A stretch of 64,000 nt of DNA from a virus, in the IMG/VR virus record IMGVR_UViG_3300036770_004723, positions 124,001-188,000 of that record; one strand, given 5' to 3'. The position numbers and the translations under genes were made by a program. Shown one piece after another: positions 41,969 through 51,809 of this stretch; the stretch's first letter is position 1, and every line of letters begins with the position of its first letter. The notes beneath the pieces were generated by a model, which saw only the letters and a list, made by a program, of their open reading frames with translations, was not told the origin of the DNA and searched no databases.

Positions 41969-44589
41969 TGACACTACAAGAATTTATTGATAAACATTTT
42001 CAACTTTGTTCTTATCGCGGAATCGATCCATTAAATCCAATAGATTTTATTATCCAACCTAGCGCAAATGTAAATCAAACTTGGACATTATTGTGTAGCG
42101 TAAGTGAACCTACATTTTCACGGGTTGCTTATAATATTTTGTGGATGCCACTAGATCCTGCTGACTCTAATTACAAAAAGATTTTAATCAGAAAAGACCA
42201 TGAAACCAATAACATGGGATATAGATCATTTTGGGAAGTGATTGACACTTATGAAAATCTGTGGAAAGAAGTTCAGTATTGGATTCCGGTTATAACAGAT
42301 CCTTTCCTGTTAGGCATTACAGATCTTAATGAAGGTATTGGTCCTGCCACTACTCAAGTTTTAGGTCTTGCTTACCTTGAAGGGAATCCTGTAGATCCAG
42401 AATCAGGATTAAAGCAACCTGTTTCACCTATTGCAATTGAACATAATGATATTCGTATGTCTAATCCTAGATACCCGAATTTTCATACACATCCAGACTA
42501 CGCAAGAACTAAGATCAAGATCAATGACACTCAGTACGCATTAGTTTCCACTAGTTTTGTTCCAGAAGCTGGGATGCTTTTATTTATTGAAGGTGTAAAT
42601 CCTGAAAATAGTAACGAATTTATTGCTGTGTGGCGTTATCCTAGATCTGCTGATATTACATTTATAGATAGAAGTCTTGTCAGTATTATGATTTCAGGTG
42701 CAAATATTGTCGATGAACAATCTGTCGAACAGTATGAAGTTTGGGCTACTTTTGCAGATGGTGCCACACGTAAAGTAACACCTAATGTTTTTAAAAATGT
42801 GCAGAATACTTCAAGTGCCAGTATTACCATTAATGGCGTATTGACAACAAATGATATTGCTGTGGATAGTAATATCACACTTGAAGCTTCTTACACATTT
42901 AAAGGTATTACAAAAATCGCGCAGAAACCTGTGACTGTAGTAGCAGGTTTGGAAGTTCTATCAATTGAAATACTAGGCTCAGACGAAGTTCTGGAAAAAA
43001 CAACCAGTAATCCATATTCTGTTCGCGCCTCGTTTAGCGATAACACGCAAAGCATTGTAACACCTCAAACATTTACAAGTAGTAATACAGTGCTTGCACC
43101 TTTAAATGCAAGTCGTAGTATTGTGGCCACAGAAGCAAATGGTGATACTCAAATTGTTTTAACTGCTACCTACATGTTTGCAGGAAAAACAGTAAATGCC
43201 ACAAAACCTGTATTAATAAAAGAAGAACCTGTAGTGCCTGTTTCATTGGCAATACTTGGCCCTAGTCCTTCGACTATGTTAGAAGGTACAAACTTCACAT
43301 TTAAATTCCGTGTAAGCTACAGTAATGGCGATCAAGTTGTCAAAGATGTTATTAATAGTTTCAGCAGTACAAATAATTCTGTTCTTTCAGTAGCACAAAC
43401 CACAACTGCTGTGGGAACTGCTGGGCTAGTAACAGCAAATACAACAGTACGATTGAATGGTACTTATGTAGAAGGTGGAACAACTGTTAGCGCTAGTTTA
43501 GATGTTCTTGTTACTGACGTAGCTGTTCCTACTTCTGCTGAAATTTTTAACGGTTTAACAACCTTTTTTGAAAACCAGCCGCAGGTATATAGAGGCCGGA
43601 TCAAATTCGATAACAATACAACTATAACAGTTAATGATAGCACTAAAACAGTGTGGTCGATTGTTAATGGTGCATCTTACGTTACTATAGCAGAACACCC
43701 AACTGATGGATCATTAGTTCTGACACCTAATGACATTACAGCAGATCAATCAGTACGTATACGACTGGTCGCTACCTACAATGGTCAAGATTTTACTGTT
43801 GAACAAAACTTAACTATACGTGCCAGATTGAACACACCTAATACTTTAAAAATATTTGAAGAAAATATACTGCCTGCCAATTTTGATAGTGCTGTATCAA
43901 GCATTGATATAAATGCAGGATCTTCAAGTAAATTTAAATTTGCTGCCAAAATGTCCTTTACTCCAACGCAATGGTCTGCAATCAATGCAAGTGACACTAA
44001 ACTAACCTTTAGTATTGCTAGTCCAAATTATGGTGTAACTGTTGTAGTAGATGATCAAGATCCTACAAAAGTTAAAGTGGAAGTTCCTTCAGATTTACCG
44101 CAAAATCGAAGTGTGCAGTTAATTGCTTCATACACCAATGACGGATCTTCTGCGAATGCAAGTTACACGATCAATGCTAAAGTTGTATCTACTGATATAA
44201 CTCCAAGGTTTGGTATTGCACCTACTCAACAATTGGTAGCAGATTACGGAACTCCAGCATTTTATAATCTGTTAACTGGATCTTTAACAGGTGTAAACGG
44301 AGAGCAGTTTAGTGTAGGTATTGCAGAGGACATGGATCATCTAGGTTATATGATGTATCCAAAAGAATGGGGATATATTTATATTCAAAATACTTCAGAT
44401 CTTAATTATGGTGGTTGGGATGGAGGTAAGATAACTTATCAAGATGGTACGTTCGGTTCCCCTGCTGAAGTGACAGTTAACGGTAAAGCATATTATATTT
44501 ATCGTATGACATTCCCGGGATATACAGTTCCTACTACTTGGAAAGTTGTTAAGTACAATTCAAGTACACCTGATTCACATTTACCTTAG
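41965..44589 (+). CDS. virion protein: family module plus several bacterial Ig-like domains (874 aa)
   Basis: The N-terminal 210 residues are the same module (LLCSVSEP, NILWMPL, YKKILI). From about 230 to 750 there are five consecutive Ig-like (Big-type) domains of 90-110 residues, each opening with a SI.I.G/ IF.G strand and ending in an L.A.Y motif followed by ..K.V.V. The C-terminal 120 residues are Gly/Tyr/Trp-rich and may be a receptor-binding or capping domain. Big domains are common on phage surface proteins that adhere weakly to host glycans. The start overlaps the previous stop. Confidence 0.75.
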   Translation: MMTLQEFIDKHFQLCSYRGIDPLNPIDFIIQPSANVNQTWTLLCSVSEPTFSRVAYNILWMPLDPADSNYKKILIRKDHETNNMGYRSFWEVIDTYENLWKEVQYWIPVITDPFLLGITDLNEGIGPATTQVLGLAYLEGNPVDPESGLKQPVSPIAIEHNDIRMSNPRYPNFHTHPDYARTKIKINDTQYALVSTSFVPEAGMLLFIEGVNPENSNEFIAVWRYPRSADITFIDRSLVSIMISGANIVDEQSVEQYEVWATFADGATRKVTPNVFKNVQNTSSASITINGVLTTNDIAVDSNITLEASYTFKGITKIAQKPVTVVAGLEVLSIEILGSDEVLEKTTSNPYSVRASFSDNTQSIVTPQTFTSSNTVLAPLNASRSIVATEANGDTQIVLTATYMFAGKTVNATKPVLIKEEPVVPVSLAILGPSPSTMLEGTNFTFKFRVSYSNGDQVVKDVINSFSSTNNSVLSVAQTTTAVGTAGLVTANTTVRLNGTYVEGGTTVSASLDVLVTDVAVPTSAEIFNGLTTFFENQPQVYRGRIKFDNNTTITVNDSTKTVWSIVNGASYVTIAEHPTDGSLVLTPNDITADQSVRIRLVATYNGQDFTVEQNLTIRARLNTPNTLKIFEENILPANFDSAVSSIDINAGSSSKFKFAAKMSFTPTQWSAINASDTKLTFSIASPNYGVTVVVDDQDPTKVKVEVPSDLPQNRSVQLIASYTNDGSSANASYTINAKVVSTDITPRFGIAPTQQLVADYGTPAFYNLLTGSLTGVNGEQFSVGIAEDMDHLGYMMYPKEWGYIYIQNTSDLNYGGWDGGKITYQDGTFGSPAEVTVNGKAYYIYRMTFPGYTVPTTWKVVKYNSSTPDSHLP

Positions 44590-44601
44590 GAGAACAATTT
44601 C

Positions 44602-45411
44602 ATGCCTGTAGCTGCTGCTGATTTCTTTTCACCTGCTACCAGATATGTTCCTTTTGTTCTAGAAGATACTTATTTCAAAGGAGGCTATCGTGTTTTTAAC
44701 ACGATAGCTGACCGAGATAAATATCTTACTGATGCCAAACTTTTAAGCTTTGGTGGTACAATAGAAAGATCTGATAGTAGAAAACCTATGATGTTATGCG
44801 GTGTAATTGAAACACCAAACATCATATATAAACTTGATGCTACGAAAGAAAAATGGGAAGTCTTAGAGTTTGGTACAAAATTTAAAACTGAAACCCCTTT
44901 AGATTTTATAGGACCCGATAAAGACAAATTAAGCATAGACCCTAACTATTTGTTACCTCAAGAAGGTAGAGGTCCAAATAAAATTTTGACTATAAGACAA
45001 GATGGTTCCTTGGGTTGGGAACTTCGCGGAGGTATTGCAGGAGTACGTGTTACAAAAACTTATCAGCCCCTGAATTCAATAGAGGCAGGAGAACAGCATA
45101 ATTTCGAATTAGATCTCGGAATGTCTGTTATGTTGTTGCATGTTGAATTAAACACCGTTGACATAGAGTTATTGGGCTTTACCGATAGTTCTCGACAAGA
45201 TCGCAACCCTTATCTTTTTAGAAGTAGTATAGATTTTATGAAAGATGAAGGTATGCGTTATGTTGATGGTGTTTATGAAAAACTTAGACGTTTTGCTTTT
45301 ATGGTAAATTTATCAGAAGAACCTAATAATCTGCAATACTTCTCTATGAAAAATGTAGGCGCTATTGGCGTTAAACCTACACTTAAGATAACTGCTTTAA
45401 CTTTACAATAA
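44602..45411 (+). CDS. probable virion structural protein (269 aa)
   Basis: SD TTAGGAGA precedes ATG 44602. The first 100 residues look like a small alpha/beta domain (YRVFNTIADRDKY) as found in baseplate or fibre proteins; the remainder is beta-rich and ends with strand LKITALTLQ. Inside the gene, bases 44684-44708 form a perfect 11-bp hairpin preceded by AAAGGAGG. The function is otherwise unassigned. Confidence 0.6.
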   Translation: MPVAAADFFSPATRYVPFVLEDTYFKGGYRVFNTIADRDKYLTDAKLLSFGGTIERSDSRKPMMLCGVIETPNIIYKLDATKEKWEVLEFGTKFKTETPLDFIGPDKDKLSIDPNYLLPQEGRGPNKILTIRQDGSLGWELRGGIAGVRVTKTYQPLNSIEAGEQHNFELDLGMSVMLLHVELNTVDIELLGFTDSSRQDRNPYLFRSSIDFMKDEGMRYVDGVYEKLRRFAFMVNLSEEPNNLQYFSMKNVGAIGVKPTLKITALTLQ

Positions 45412-45421
45412 CGGAGACTTT

Positions 45422-46513
45422 ATGCCAGGACATTCATATAAATCTGGTTATACAAATCTTCAGGTTATGATTCGAGATGTAGTTACTGATCTTAAATCAA
45501 TGGGATTTCAATTGCTAACAGCTTATACTGATGTAGCAAGAGGAGTTAACACTGCACCTAATCACGATGCAGCAACCTCGGTTTATGTATTGGCACCGAC
45601 AAAAACAGTAGATCCCTTAGCTGTTGAAGAAGGCGATACATTGGATATTAACTACAGTCGAAGACAGCCTTGGAGAATTGTTATTCAAGTATTGGAATCT
45701 ACTAGAACCTTAAGTTTTTGGGTTTGTACTCCATTACAAATAATTCAAAATGGATCAGGAGTTATTAGTGTCGCAGCTTATGAAAATTCTTTAACAGGAA
45801 GAAAAGATAGCGGCTTTCTTAATACAAATAATTCTGTATCAATTAATAACAAAGCTCAACATTTCTTTGTTGGTAAGAAAAACGTAGATAACTTAGTGTG
45901 GCCTTGTTTTGACGGTGAAAACCTTGATTATCAAGGCTTACCTATGTCATATATTTTAAGTGTGACAGATCACGGCATTTTCTTCAATAGTTGGGCCGAA
46001 AGTTTTGATAGTAAAGGAAACTGCTTTAACTGGTTTGTAGTACAACGGCTGGTAAAAGAAGACGGTTCAATATTGTTAGATGAAAAATCGCCACTGTTTT
46101 GTTTATTCAGTAAAAATGGTGGAGGCACTGACGATTCTAATACGTTGGATCCAAACGGAATTCAATATTTTGTTGTACGTGAAGAAGATATTTCTGCACC
46201 TGCGTCACCCCTATCCGCTGTGCAAGTAAGTGCAGATAGTTTTCCACTATTAAATCCAATACAACAAGTTGGTATGATGGTAAATCGTAATATTGTTATT
46301 CATTTCCCTAAAGGTGTGAATACACATAGATATTACTATCCCTATAAATTGGATATGATTGGTTACGTTAGTGCAGATCTTTTATCTCAAAAATCAGTAC
46401 AGCCTTTAACAATGTTTGGACAAAACAGAATGTACGAGGCTATACAATCAAACTCTGCATATAATAAAGGTATGCGTATTTGTTTTATTAAACAAGGTTC
46501 AGGTATTGTCTGA
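45422..46513 (+). CDS. virion protein, paralogue of the next gene (363 aa)
   Basis: It shares with the protein at 46524 the segments LAPTKTVDPLA, RRQPWR(I/L)VI, SVTDHGIFF..W.E, KSPLFCLFS..GGG and a C-terminal R.YE(A/K).....N.KGMR.(C/L)FIK. It has no catalytic motif and is likely a structural tail or capsid component. It starts 10 bases after the previous gene with SD CGGAGA. Confidence 0.65.
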   Translation: MPGHSYKSGYTNLQVMIRDVVTDLKSMGFQLLTAYTDVARGVNTAPNHDAATSVYVLAPTKTVDPLAVEEGDTLDINYSRRQPWRIVIQVLESTRTLSFWVCTPLQIIQNGSGVISVAAYENSLTGRKDSGFLNTNNSVSINNKAQHFFVGKKNVDNLVWPCFDGENLDYQGLPMSYILSVTDHGIFFNSWAESFDSKGNCFNWFVVQRLVKEDGSILLDEKSPLFCLFSKNGGGTDDSNTLDPNGIQYFVVREEDISAPASPLSAVQVSADSFPLLNPIQQVGMMVNRNIVIHFPKGVNTHRYYYPYKLDMIGYVSADLLSQKSVQPLTMFGQNRMYEAIQSNSAYNKGMRICFIKQGSGIV

Positions 46514-46523
46514 GGAGACTATA

Positions 46524-47801
46524 ATGACAACTCGTTATATTGAACGTGGTAATTTTACTGATGTGCAGATTATGATTGCATCTTTAGTAAATGATATGCA
46601 AGCAAATGGATTTAAAGTTTTAAACATTAACAACCAACCGAACACTACACATCCTGTGCAATTAGATAGTACAGTAAAACGTTTATTATTGGCACCGACT
46701 ACAGTAGTAGATCCGTTAGCTATTGAAGATGGGGATAATACAGCACCTAACTATGCAAAACGTCAACCTTGGCGTTTAGTTATTGAAGTGAATTCTCAAG
46801 GTGAAGGCAGTATACCTATCGGTAATGATTTCATGGCAACTGCTGCGCGTGGTGTCATTAACTGGTATGTTTGTACTCCAACAAACATTATTGACGCTGA
46901 AGGAAATTTCAAAGTTGCGGTTTCTCGTGATGAACAAAAAGGAACTTCTCGCATTCAAGCACGTTGTGGTCTGCTTACAACTAATAGTGTGTTTCAGGCA
47001 CCTACATCAGTTGATGCAAAAAGTTGGATACATAAGTCTATTGTTGCAGGCACAGAAGGACAACAGTGGGGCGATACATTAAAAGATCGTTCATCTTTCC
47101 GTTATGAGCATTTTGGTTTCAACCTTAACCGTAGTGATGAAAACCGTGTACACGAACAAGCTGTTCCATTAACTTATGCTCTATCTATTACAGATCATGG
47201 TGTTGCATTCATGATGTGGACAGAAGCCCGTGACAATACAGGTGATCGTTTCCATTGGTGGACTGTTCAACGAATGGTAAACAAGGACACAGGTGCTACT
47301 ATTCTCGATGGAAAGTCGCCACTATTCTGTGTATTTAGCATGGTAGGTGGCGGTACTGTAGCCGGTAATCAAGGAGACAACTTAGGATTTGATGATCTGC
47401 TTGATGCACGCGATGATATTTATTATTTTATCGTCCGTGAAAGCGATGTACATACTCCAACTGTTCCAGTGACAGCTTGTTTTGATACCAATGATAGTAC
47501 ACGTATTATCAACGTTATGCAGCAAGTATCAATCAGTGAAGAAAATAAACTCACACTGAATATGATTAAAGGTATGAATACTCAACGTTATTCATATCCT
47601 CATGAATTGGACATGATTGCTTATTTATCTGGAGATGTTGTTTCTCAATTCGCTGAAGTACAGGTTCAAGTATATGGAGAAGAACAGCCTGCCGGTACAC
47701 CGCATAAGCGTGTGTACAAAGCATTGAAAGCAAACCGTATGAATAACAAAGGTATGCGGCTGTTATTCATTAAGTCAGGCGGCGATATTAATAACAATTA
47801 A
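46524..47801 (+). CDS. virion protein, paralogue of the previous gene (425 aa)
   Basis: I chose ATG 46524, preceded by GAGGAGA, because the longer frame runs into the previous gene. About 60 residues of insertions (for example in the middle near 190-230 and around 400) distinguish it from the copy at 45422, while the core motifs are retained (LAPTTVVDPLA, SITDHGVAF, KSPLFCVFS). A terminator follows, ending the tail-sheath unit. Confidence 0.65.
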   Translation: MTTRYIERGNFTDVQIMIASLVNDMQANGFKVLNINNQPNTTHPVQLDSTVKRLLLAPTTVVDPLAIEDGDNTAPNYAKRQPWRLVIEVNSQGEGSIPIGNDFMATAARGVINWYVCTPTNIIDAEGNFKVAVSRDEQKGTSRIQARCGLLTTNSVFQAPTSVDAKSWIHKSIVAGTEGQQWGDTLKDRSSFRYEHFGFNLNRSDENRVHEQAVPLTYALSITDHGVAFMMWTEARDNTGDRFHWWTVQRMVNKDTGATILDGKSPLFCVFSMVGGGTVAGNQGDNLGFDDLLDARDDIYYFIVRESDVHTPTVPVTACFDTNDSTRIINVMQQVSISEENKLTLNMIKGMNTQRYSYPHELDMIAYLSGDVVSQFAEVQVQVYGEEQPAGTPHKRVYKALKANRMNNKGMRLLFIKSGGDINNN

Positions 47802-47815
47802 TTAAAGTCAATACT

Positions 47816-47840
47816 AAGGCGGCCTTTGCGCCGCCTTTTT
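47816..47840 (+). terminator. intrinsic terminator
   Basis: GGCGGC (47818-47823) pairs with GCCGCC (47830-47835), flanked by AA and TT pairs, then a T-run. Confidence 0.92.
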
Positions 47841-47857
47841 CGTTCGGAGATCCTAAA

Positions 47858-50800
47858 ATGGTTTTATCTGATTTACGTCAAAACTTAAAAACAGGAAGTA
47901 GACATACTTCATTGTATTTTACACCTGATATAACTTTAATGTCTTTTGACATGATAGGAAATCTGTATACAAATTTATATGTTAGTGCAGGCCAGCTTAT
48001 AAAAAAAGATGGTACTGTAGTAAATCCTCAAGATAAAATTTCTTTAGGTGAAGAACTTAAAATAATATTAAATGCACCTAATCAGTTTGGATCCAGTGCC
48101 ACTAGTGTTATATACCAGAACAATACGGTAATAGGTTATTTCGCACTTACAACAGAAAACGAAGTATTTTATAGCTATGACCCTAGATACAATGATTTGC
48201 TGTCAGTACAAGTAGTTCCTGAGATCGATTGGTTACTTGATTCACACAAAGAACTAAAGGCTTTTGATTTTGATGGCAATATAGTAAATAGCTATGATTT
48301 AAATCAACAACCTACTAATAGGTTAAGTGACTTTAATACAGTTGTACTTGATTACCATAGAAATATGGCACAAGTTTTTGATGTACAAAACAAACTTGTT
48401 GCAAAAACATTATCAGGTAATAAACCTACAAGTGCCTCCAGTTTATACGCACAAAATAGAATTCTACAGTGTACAGCCATAGCATTTAATGGTGATAGTC
48501 AAATTTGCTTATACGATCAATTCTTCTCTAAATTTCTTACCTTAAATTTAGCTAATGTTATTGGTGTATATTTTTTCAATAATGTGCTGTATGCTTGGGC
48601 CAAAGACTCTAAAGTTTTAAACACATATACATTTAATGAGTTGGTTTTGGTAGGGCAGTCAACTTTACAATTCGACAATTTTATTCAGTCTGTTGTAGGT
48701 TCATCTAGTTTGTTTGTATTAAATGGCAATCGTTTATCTGATTTAGCCAATAATACTTTGCTTCAAATAGATAATGCACGTAACGCTGTTATTGAATCTA
48801 ATAATATGTATGTGACACATGGAGCTAAATCATATATTACTCAAATTAATTTAAGTGATTTCAGTAATACCAGAATTAATATTCCAAATGCTGCTTTCTT
48901 GGACTCTATATGTGTGCAAGCTGGTGGACGTATTTATATAAGTGATATCGAAGCTAAAAAAATCTACGCTCGTGGTCAATTTAACCAAGATTGGGAATTG
49001 GACTTCCGTGCCTTTGGTTTAGTGTTAGGGGATCAAATTTATGCGCTAGATACGTACACTAATATTCCAAGTAAAATAGACATTGACGTATTAAAATATC
49101 AAATTGACGCCACAAATTTTTTGAACATACAGGACGTTCCTTTAGGTTCTTTAGGTACAACAGGAAATATTCGAGTATTAAATACAAATCGTTCACTGCC
49201 TGTACGTTTGTTTCCTCAGCAGCAAAATCTAAAATTGCAAGTAAATGGAGTAACTGTACCTAATACTTATATTTTAAATTCTAATGATGTGGTTACAGTA
49301 GTCTATGATTATGACTTACCTTTACCTAGTATGTTTGTTGGTATAGCCATTGATCAGCAAGTGTTCGAACTTAATTTGTTTTTAGATGACAGCCGTATTG
49401 TACCTTTAGGCTTTAAATTTACCCCTGTTATTAATGCTGTACCTGATTCAAATGTTTTAAGTAATGTCATAACTATTACGGCACTTACAAATCCGGTTAC
49501 AGTAACTTTAGATAAAGGCAGTATAATATTAAACGGTGTGGATGTAGGAAGCACTGCTTTAATTTCAAATAACGATGAATTCGGTATCAAAATAAAAGCA
49601 GATTCTATGTTCTGCACTACAAAAATAGCAAATATAACTATTGAAGACAGGTTTACCTCAGTTTTCAGTGTTACCACTATTTCTGAATTGCCTGATGATT
49701 CTGATTTACCTAGACCTCAACTTAGTTTTGAAACACAGTACGACAAACCTCTAGGATCTACAGTATATAGCAACGAACTTATTTTTGACACAATAAATTT
49801 TGAACCTACTGAATTTACTATACCAGAAATTTATAACGCTTCGTTTTTGGTGAATGGTGTAAATGTAGGCAAGAAGCATTTAATAAAAAATAATGATGCT
49901 GTTCGTATAGTACTAGACTGTAGCTATAACTATGATACTGCCCATTTTGTACCAATAAATTCTTGCTATAGTGTATACGGATTCACGGTGTATACTATAG
50001 GTGATATAATGCCAGATTCTTTTGGTTTTGGTACAATACAAGACGCCAACATAAAAGATTATTTAGTAAGTGATTTAGCTTATTTTACAGGTATAGGGAA
50101 CAATGTTAAAGTTCCGGTAATAATTCCTTACGGTGTATTGTTAAGACACAACGGCCAATACGTTACTTACGAATCACTAAAAGATTGGCGTAATATGCCA
50201 CTAAAAGACCAGGTTGTCATCTTAACTATGTCTAATAATGATACTCTTCAACTTGAAGGTTATCCAAGACCTATACAAGGAATTTATAACAGAATACCTT
50301 TGTATGTAGGTGGCCGTGCTGGATATTGGAATATTAATACTCACTCTGTCGCAGATACAAAACAAATTGATTTAAAACTTGATCAAATACAAGCCTACAA
50401 CTTAATTTATGATGATTTAACTAAAGATTATTTTATAAGCGTAGTGAAAGACGTTGAGGTCGTACACAGAAAAACTGCGGAAATCGAAACAAATTCTACT
50501 AAAGTAACTTCAGGCAAAATCCTTAACCTAGAAGACTTTAAGACTATTTCACTAGCTGCTTCAAATAAAAAAGTAGACAATTTACTTACTATAAACGTGT
50601 TAAACAGACTATTGACTGTTGACCATGACTTACCTTTATACACATATAATTCTGTAGTTCAAATTGAAAGAGATTTAGATGTTTTTGAAAATAAATCGAA
50701 TGTATCTACGTTTGAACATATTAAAGATCTGTACGCTGTTACACCTAATCAATTTTATTTATACAGAGATCTAAATGCGTCAACCATTAAAAGTGTAGCA

Positions 50801-51808
50801 CATCAGTTTGATCAAGACCTGAATGCCTACCATGTTAAAAATATTTCTTATTACTTTCCATCAGCTGATCTTGTTTATTGGAATAGAAATACGCAGTACA
50901 ATGCTGAAATCTTAAATTCGAATTACTTAGATGCTTTCACCATTAACTACGATTTTATAAACGTACAAACTGAATATGTTGTCATTAGTTTTGATTATAA
51001 ACCTTTTCAGCTTTTCGATCTGACAGATAGTACTGTGTTTAAATATGGAGAAAATCCAACAATATCCAATCTATTTATTTGGCAAAATGTTCCTTGGGTA
51101 ACTTCAGAGATAGAGGAAATTTACTACCACAGGCAGCCAGATATAGATGTAGAGGATCGAGTTTATGAAAAATTTGCAGGATCTGACTTAATATACTACG
51201 ATCCTGTGTACGAATGGAAAACACATAAATTTGTAACGTTTGATCCTGACTATACTGTGTTAGATATTAATAGTAATATTAATCTCGATTTCCTTAACGC
51301 AGTTAGTTATGCAAGTAATTCAATTTCGTATGAACCTGATTATGTTGCACTGGCTTCAGGAAATTCTTTACAATTTGAACTATTTAGTACTGTGTTTGGC
51401 ACGTCAGCTAAAGAATTTGATTTAGTTGTATCTAGTGTATTTACTTCAAATTCTCTTATAGTAGATAATGAACTGGAAACCACACTAACGAAGTCAACAT
51501 CCGTAGTATTCGAATACGTTATTGCAGATCACACAGATAGAAACGAAGTAGTTCAGATTGTTAAATATGATACTGTAAATCAACATAGAGACTATATTCG
51601 TAGCCCTTTACCTAACACACTACATCCTGGTTATTTTGCAGACGAACAGGCAGCAAAATCTGATTCGGTACGATACGGCTATCAGCTTGCACAAATCCAA
51701 TCATTTTATGTAGAGGAAAAAGGTTGGGCATGGAACCGAATAATCCCATGTTCTAATCTATGCGATCCTAGAGATTGTCCTCCAAGCGGCTACATTCACG
51801 GTGGTTAA
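47858..51808 (+). CDS. large virion protein: propeller-like N-terminus and three Ig-like repeats (1316 aa)
   Basis: Residues about 100-440 consist of short strand repeats with hydrophobic/Asp patterns (ALDTYTN, YISDIEAKKIYA) resembling a beta-propeller. Three repeats of roughly 100 residues follow, each with a (V/L)NGV.V....LI.NND strand set (near 456, 555 and 663) and a TI.(D/E)..PD junction. The C-terminal half is rich in Tyr/Asp with many YDP turns, and the very end (CDPRDCPPSGYIHGG) is Cys-paired. This is most likely a tail fibre, baseplate spike or adhesin-type protein. It opens the last long transcription unit. Confidence 0.65.
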   Translation: MVLSDLRQNLKTGSRHTSLYFTPDITLMSFDMIGNLYTNLYVSAGQLIKKDGTVVNPQDKISLGEELKIILNAPNQFGSSATSVIYQNNTVIGYFALTTENEVFYSYDPRYNDLLSVQVVPEIDWLLDSHKELKAFDFDGNIVNSYDLNQQPTNRLSDFNTVVLDYHRNMAQVFDVQNKLVAKTLSGNKPTSASSLYAQNRILQCTAIAFNGDSQICLYDQFFSKFLTLNLANVIGVYFFNNVLYAWAKDSKVLNTYTFNELVLVGQSTLQFDNFIQSVVGSSSLFVLNGNRLSDLANNTLLQIDNARNAVIESNNMYVTHGAKSYITQINLSDFSNTRINIPNAAFLDSICVQAGGRIYISDIEAKKIYARGQFNQDWELDFRAFGLVLGDQIYALDTYTNIPSKIDIDVLKYQIDATNFLNIQDVPLGSLGTTGNIRVLNTNRSLPVRLFPQQQNLKLQVNGVTVPNTYILNSNDVVTVVYDYDLPLPSMFVGIAIDQQVFELNLFLDDSRIVPLGFKFTPVINAVPDSNVLSNVITITALTNPVTVTLDKGSIILNGVDVGSTALISNNDEFGIKIKADSMFCTTKIANITIEDRFTSVFSVTTISELPDDSDLPRPQLSFETQYDKPLGSTVYSNELIFDTINFEPTEFTIPEIYNASFLVNGVNVGKKHLIKNNDAVRIVLDCSYNYDTAHFVPINSCYSVYGFTVYTIGDIMPDSFGFGTIQDANIKDYLVSDLAYFTGIGNNVKVPVIIPYGVLLRHNGQYVTYESLKDWRNMPLKDQVVILTMSNNDTLQLEGYPRPIQGIYNRIPLYVGGRAGYWNINTHSVADTKQIDLKLDQIQAYNLIYDDLTKDYFISVVKDVEVVHRKTAEIETNSTKVTSGKILNLEDFKTISLAASNKKVDNLLTINVLNRLLTVDHDLPLYTYNSVVQIERDLDVFENKSNVSTFEHIKDLYAVTPNQFYLYRDLNASTIKSVAHQFDQDLNAYHVKNISYYFPSADLVYWNRNTQYNAEILNSNYLDAFTINYDFINVQTEYVVISFDYKPFQLFDLTDSTVFKYGENPTISNLFIWQNVPWVTSEIEEIYYHRQPDIDVEDRVYEKFAGSDLIYYDPVYEWKTHKFVTFDPDYTVLDINSNINLDFLNAVSYASNSISYEPDYVALASGNSLQFELFSTVFGTSAKEFDLVVSSVFTSNSLIVDNELETTLTKSTSVVFEYVIADHTDRNEVVQIVKYDTVNQHRDYIRSPLPNTLHPGYFADEQAAKSDSVRYGYQLAQIQSFYVEEKGWAWNRIIPCSNLCDPRDCPPSGYIHGG

Positions 51809-51809
51809 C

